This document shows positions 61,179 through 64,000 of a stretch of DNA of 64,000 bases, one piece after another; position 1 is the stretch's first letter; each line of letters begins with the position of its first letter. The notes under the pieces are model-generated. The model had not been told where the DNA came from and did not search any database. It saw nothing but the letters and a program-made list of their open reading frames with translations. The position numbers and the translations under genes were made by a program. The DNA is from Diplonema japonicum (taxonomy: Eukaryota; Euglenozoa; Diplonemea; Diplonemida; Diplonemidae). The stretch is from the NCBI GenBank assembly GCA_964019335.1, contig OZ025720.1, forward strand, positions 167,001 through 231,000, in the 5' to 3' direction.

Positions 61179-61815
61179 TTCGCAAAACGCATTACGTTTC
61201 CAGCAACTTCCTTTTTTTTTTTTCTTTTTTTTTTTTTCTTTTTTTTCTTCTTCTCGATAACTACAGTAACAATTGTTTCTGTTCACATATTTAAAAAAAA
61301 AAAAGAAAAAGAAAGAAAAGGAGGGGAAACAAAAAAAAAAGAGAGAAAAAAAAAGAGAAGGAACAAGGATTCTAATTTGGCTTTTTTCTTCTTTTCTTTT
61401 TTTTTCTTTATTTCTTTCTTATTTGCTCAAACTACCTTTTTTATTCCCCCCTTTTTTTTTCTTCTCTATTGTTGAAGGTGTAAAAGGACTGTAATTGCTA
61501 CCAAGACCCCCCCCAAAAAAAAACGGCATCATCGAAAGGAACCCGGTAGCATGGCACCATCACCAAAATTTGGAAAAAGGGACCAAGAAAAAAAAACCGC
61601 CAGCAGGAGGTGAGCCAAAAAAAAATTCTCATCCAGTTTCAACCACTACGTGCCCTCCTGACTGTGTAAACAGATGGTGCCTTCCCAGCCAAAACTCTTC
61701 AGCTAGCTGTTTTCTTTGCACGTCCTGCGAGAAGAATAAAAAATCGGAAATCCCCCCCCCCCTATCAAGTGAACGCGCACAGATTTTCCCATGCCCCCCC
61801 CCCCCCCCCCCCCAA
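61179..61815. other. Spacer
   Basis: A and T runs, then C-rich tracts including C17 at 61797. No gene. Confidence 0.55.
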
Positions 61816-61940
61816 CTAATTTTTCCGTTCAGCAGAAAGCATGATAGTTTGCACCTCTTCATCTGCCTGAGAAAGAAGCTCCCGACGCATGTCGTCTTGC
61901 CGCTCAAGTTCATCATCGTCGTCCCAGACAGAGGAGTTTA

Positions 61941-61979
<39 letters not shown>

Positions 61980-62767
61980 AAAAATGATTTTATAACTATA
62001 TGCAACTTGTGCCGAGCAAAAAACTTTCGCAGCCTTTAAAAACCTTTTTTGCTCGTGCGAACAACAAAGACATATAGTCATAAAAAAAAAATTTTTTTTT
62101 CTTTTTTTCCCCGTGACACCACACACCTCTGCAAGCTGCCAGATGAGGGAACAACCCCAATATGGCAATTGTCATGTGCACGAATCTCCACCCTGTTGTT
62201 GGTGGCGATGGTTTGAACAGAGGTGCTCCGCACGAAGAAACACAGCCTCCCGAGCAGCGCGAGGTACCTCAACGTGATCAACACAGCTTCAGCCACTCCT
62301 TCTGAAACAAGGGGAAAAGAAGAAAAATCCTTTTTTTTTTCTCCCCCTCCCCCCACACTTATACCTTCGGTAGTGTGCCGCGTACCAGTCACAGAGGCAC
62401 CGAAGAGGATGACACAGAGCAAGCATGTTACAGCTTCAGCTGCGTTGGCCTTGCTGTGTGATAAGAAAGCTACAGGCGACTGTATCAGCATCTTTACCGT
62501 TATTTCCGTTAGAAACAGAACCGTCAAAAAACCCTCGAGCCCGTAATACCACCAAGTGTTGGCCCCTCGTGAAGGTGTCAGCAGGATGATAGAGGCTGCC
62601 ACTACTACACTAACTGTATACAAAATTCTTGCGTGCTTGCTGAATCTCAGCCTGGTGGCCACATCTGTGATGTTGATGCTGTGAGGCACATCATCATCTG
62701 GATGGACTGACATAGGGCTTTCAGGCAGCTCTTTTAGAACAACAGGTGATGGCGTGCGGGTGAGCAT
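61816..62767 (-). CDS. Four-helix voltage-sensor-like membrane protein
   Basis: Three exons give 234 aa: 62365-62767 (ATG at 62767), 62127-62301 and 61816-61942. Introns of 63 and 184 nt have GT...AG ends and all phases agree. Helix 1 at 46-64, helix 2 at 73-93 (GLEGFLTVLFLTEITVKML), helix 3 near 106-123, helix 4 near 140-157 with spaced arginines (ITLRYLALLGRLCFFVRS). This is the plan of a lone voltage-sensor domain as in Hv1/TMEM266-type proteins, though only three S4-like arginines are seen. The last exon adds an acidic coiled coil (DDDDELERQDDMRREL). Ion conduction is unproven. Confidence 0.68.
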
Positions 62768-62847
62768 ATTTGTTACCCACTCCCTCCTTTTTTTTTTTTT
62801 TTTTTTGGATTGGGAACAGGAAAAAAAAAATCTTTTTATTAAAAGTA

Positions 62848-62879
<32 letters not shown>

Positions 62880-62965
62880 GAAGGGAGAGGGACATGGGGT
62901 TATAGTTAAAAAGAAAGAAAGAAAAAAAAAAGAAAATAAGAATAAATTATATATGGAGTTTAAGG

Positions 62966-63025
<60 letters not shown>

Positions 63026-63633
63026 GAGACGCCGTTGTTTTCATCCACTACCTGGCGTCGCCTGCAACAGCGGTTTCTTCTTTCGGAGTCTTGCCGGCCT
63101 CCTCCCCAGATGGGTTGGCGTTTTTCCCTTCTTACTTCAGCACCGGCTTCGTGTATACTCATTCTGGATGTTGCTGGTGCGTCTTTTTAAAAGAATGTGT
63201 TAAAAGAAAAAAATTGAGGGAAAGGAAGAAGTGGGGAGGGGTACCTATGTACTTTACGGTACACTTGTTGCCTACTGAACGCCGTTTGACTTGTGTCACT
63301 TTGGCGTTAAAAGATCGAGTTTCTTTCTTTTCTTCCTTCCACCGCGAACGGGTGGGGGAAGAAAAAAAAAAAAGGCTTTCTTGTAACTGTGACCGTGATG
63401 AACGTTAAAAGGTGGTTTCCTTTCCCTCCTTTTTTTTTTTTCTTTGTTCCCTTTCTCTCCAAAGATGAGATTTTATAACAAAAAAAAAATTAAAAAAAAA
63501 ACTTTTTTTTTAATGAACAAAGTTATGTTTCATGGGAAGGGTAATTTTGGATGGACACCCCCATCCAATTCCCATGGAAGAATCCTTTTTTTTTTTTTTT
63601 GTATTTTTTTTGTTTTTCTTTTTTGTTTTGTTT
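62768..63633. other. Spacer with long homopolymers and a possible mini-gene
   Basis: T and A runs (T50 near 62970). 63200-63420 has no clear coding frame. The exon pair at 63048-63162 is listed separately. Confidence 0.45.
63048..63162 (-). CDS. Possible short two-exon coding segment
   Basis: ATG at 63162 opens MSIHEAGAE (63136-63162). A 46-nt GTAAGA...CAAG intron, the usual size here, joins it to TPKEETAVAGDAR and a stop (63048-63089). The acidic/Ala composition looks coding, and the frame is open a little upstream of the ATG, so this may be the 3' end of a larger gene whose other exons I cannot find. Confidence 0.3.
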
Positions 63634-64000
63634 TTATTCCTGCTTGGCTGCTTCCCTCTCTTTCTGCTTCTTCTGCGCCTGGAAACGGGGAAATTTTTTT
63701 TTGTCCCAACACATTTATTCATACCTCAGTGTAAACTTGTGTAACGAACTTGTCGAAGGCAAGCATTGAAGTTTTGTAGATCTCGATGGACCGCTTCAGG
63801 GTGTCTTTGATCATTTCGTCACCGCTGTCGACGGGCAGGAACTGGTCCATGTGCATGATCATCACGGTGTTCCCCGGCTCCTTCGTGTTCTCATTGTCCT
63901 GGATAGAGACTTTAGCAAAACGGTAACGCTGTTTTTTTTTTTTTTTTTTTTTTTATTTTACCTGGTTCCAAGTGTTGACAATGGGCATATCACCAAGTTC
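63634..64000 (-). CDS. 3' end of an unidentified gene with very short introns
   Basis: Three exons: 63962-64000 (continues outside), 63725-63928 and 63634-63678, all phase 0. The introns are 33 nt (GTAAAATAA, an A run, CAG) and 46 nt (GTATGA...TTCCAG). The 33-nt intron contains an in-frame stop, so it must be removed. The protein end reads ELGDMPIVNTWNQ, RYRFAKVSIQDNENTKEPGN, a long helix-rich stretch (EMIKDTLKRSIEIYKTSMLA), and a basic tail AQKKQKEREAAKQE. I do not recognise the family. Confidence 0.7.

Noticed and set aside
1-64000. CRISPR array, bacterial operon or plasmid features
   Set aside because: No regular direct repeats with unique spacers. Spliceosomal introns and eukaryotic gene families show the DNA is nuclear.

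Overview
This window reads as nuclear DNA of a free-living, flagellated protist. All roughly 26 protein genes lie on the minus strand, head to tail, over 64 kb. They are split by short GT-AG introns, and the spacers are packed with long runs of A, T, G or C. A gene for the axonemal protein CFAP206, an isocitrate lyase, a secreted copper polysaccharide monooxygenase and cyclic-nucleotide signalling genes point the same way. One-strand gene order plus A-rich leaders would suit a diplonemid or other euglenozoan with trans-splicing. That placement is inference: I saw no spliced-leader gene, rRNA operon or other decisive marker.

Layout by position. 1-1742 is the 5' part of a long disordered protein. 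1.7-7.0 kb is spacer with two non-coding mobile elements. 7.0-16.3 kb carries two unknown proteins, an LYR/YccV-like protein, the rRNA methyltransferase RRP8 and an ankyrin/IQ protein. 19.5-23.3 kb encodes two membrane-plus-cyclase halves that short introns join into one 12-helix adenylyl cyclase of animal-type layout. 24.0-29.2 kb has a Cys-rich membrane protein, an AA10 monooxygenase with CBM1-like modules, and a discoidin-type protein. 32.0-36.5 kb has a cyclic-nucleotide-binding K+ channel with a PDZ domain, a small membrane protein and a CTD-interaction/Tudor-like protein. 39.9-53.5 kb has CFAP206, a 2OG dioxygenase, isocitrate lyase, a double-C2 protein, a glycosyltransferase and a large helical protein. 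57.1-57.6 kb is an ankyrin protein. 57.9-61.2 kb is a cluster of TA-flanked DNA transposons with a broken DDE transposase. 61.8-64.0 kb has a voltage-sensor-like protein and the end of an unknown gene.

Two results matter most. First, the cyclase halves divide the catalytic residues exactly as the C1 and C2 domains of animal membrane adenylyl cyclases do, and the introns linking them keep frame. Together with the cyclic-nucleotide-binding channel 9 kb away this suggests a cAMP circuit. Second, several repeat families are built from many direct and inverted copies of one short word that is private to each copy. Three related elements (5.0, 29.8 and 37.9 kb) share a scaffold but use different words, which implies the word is replaced in concert throughout an element.

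Introns of 33-63 nt, nearly all containing a homopolymer run, explain many low-complexity stretches inside reading frames. Several gene models below were corrected for them, and starts were moved to ATG.
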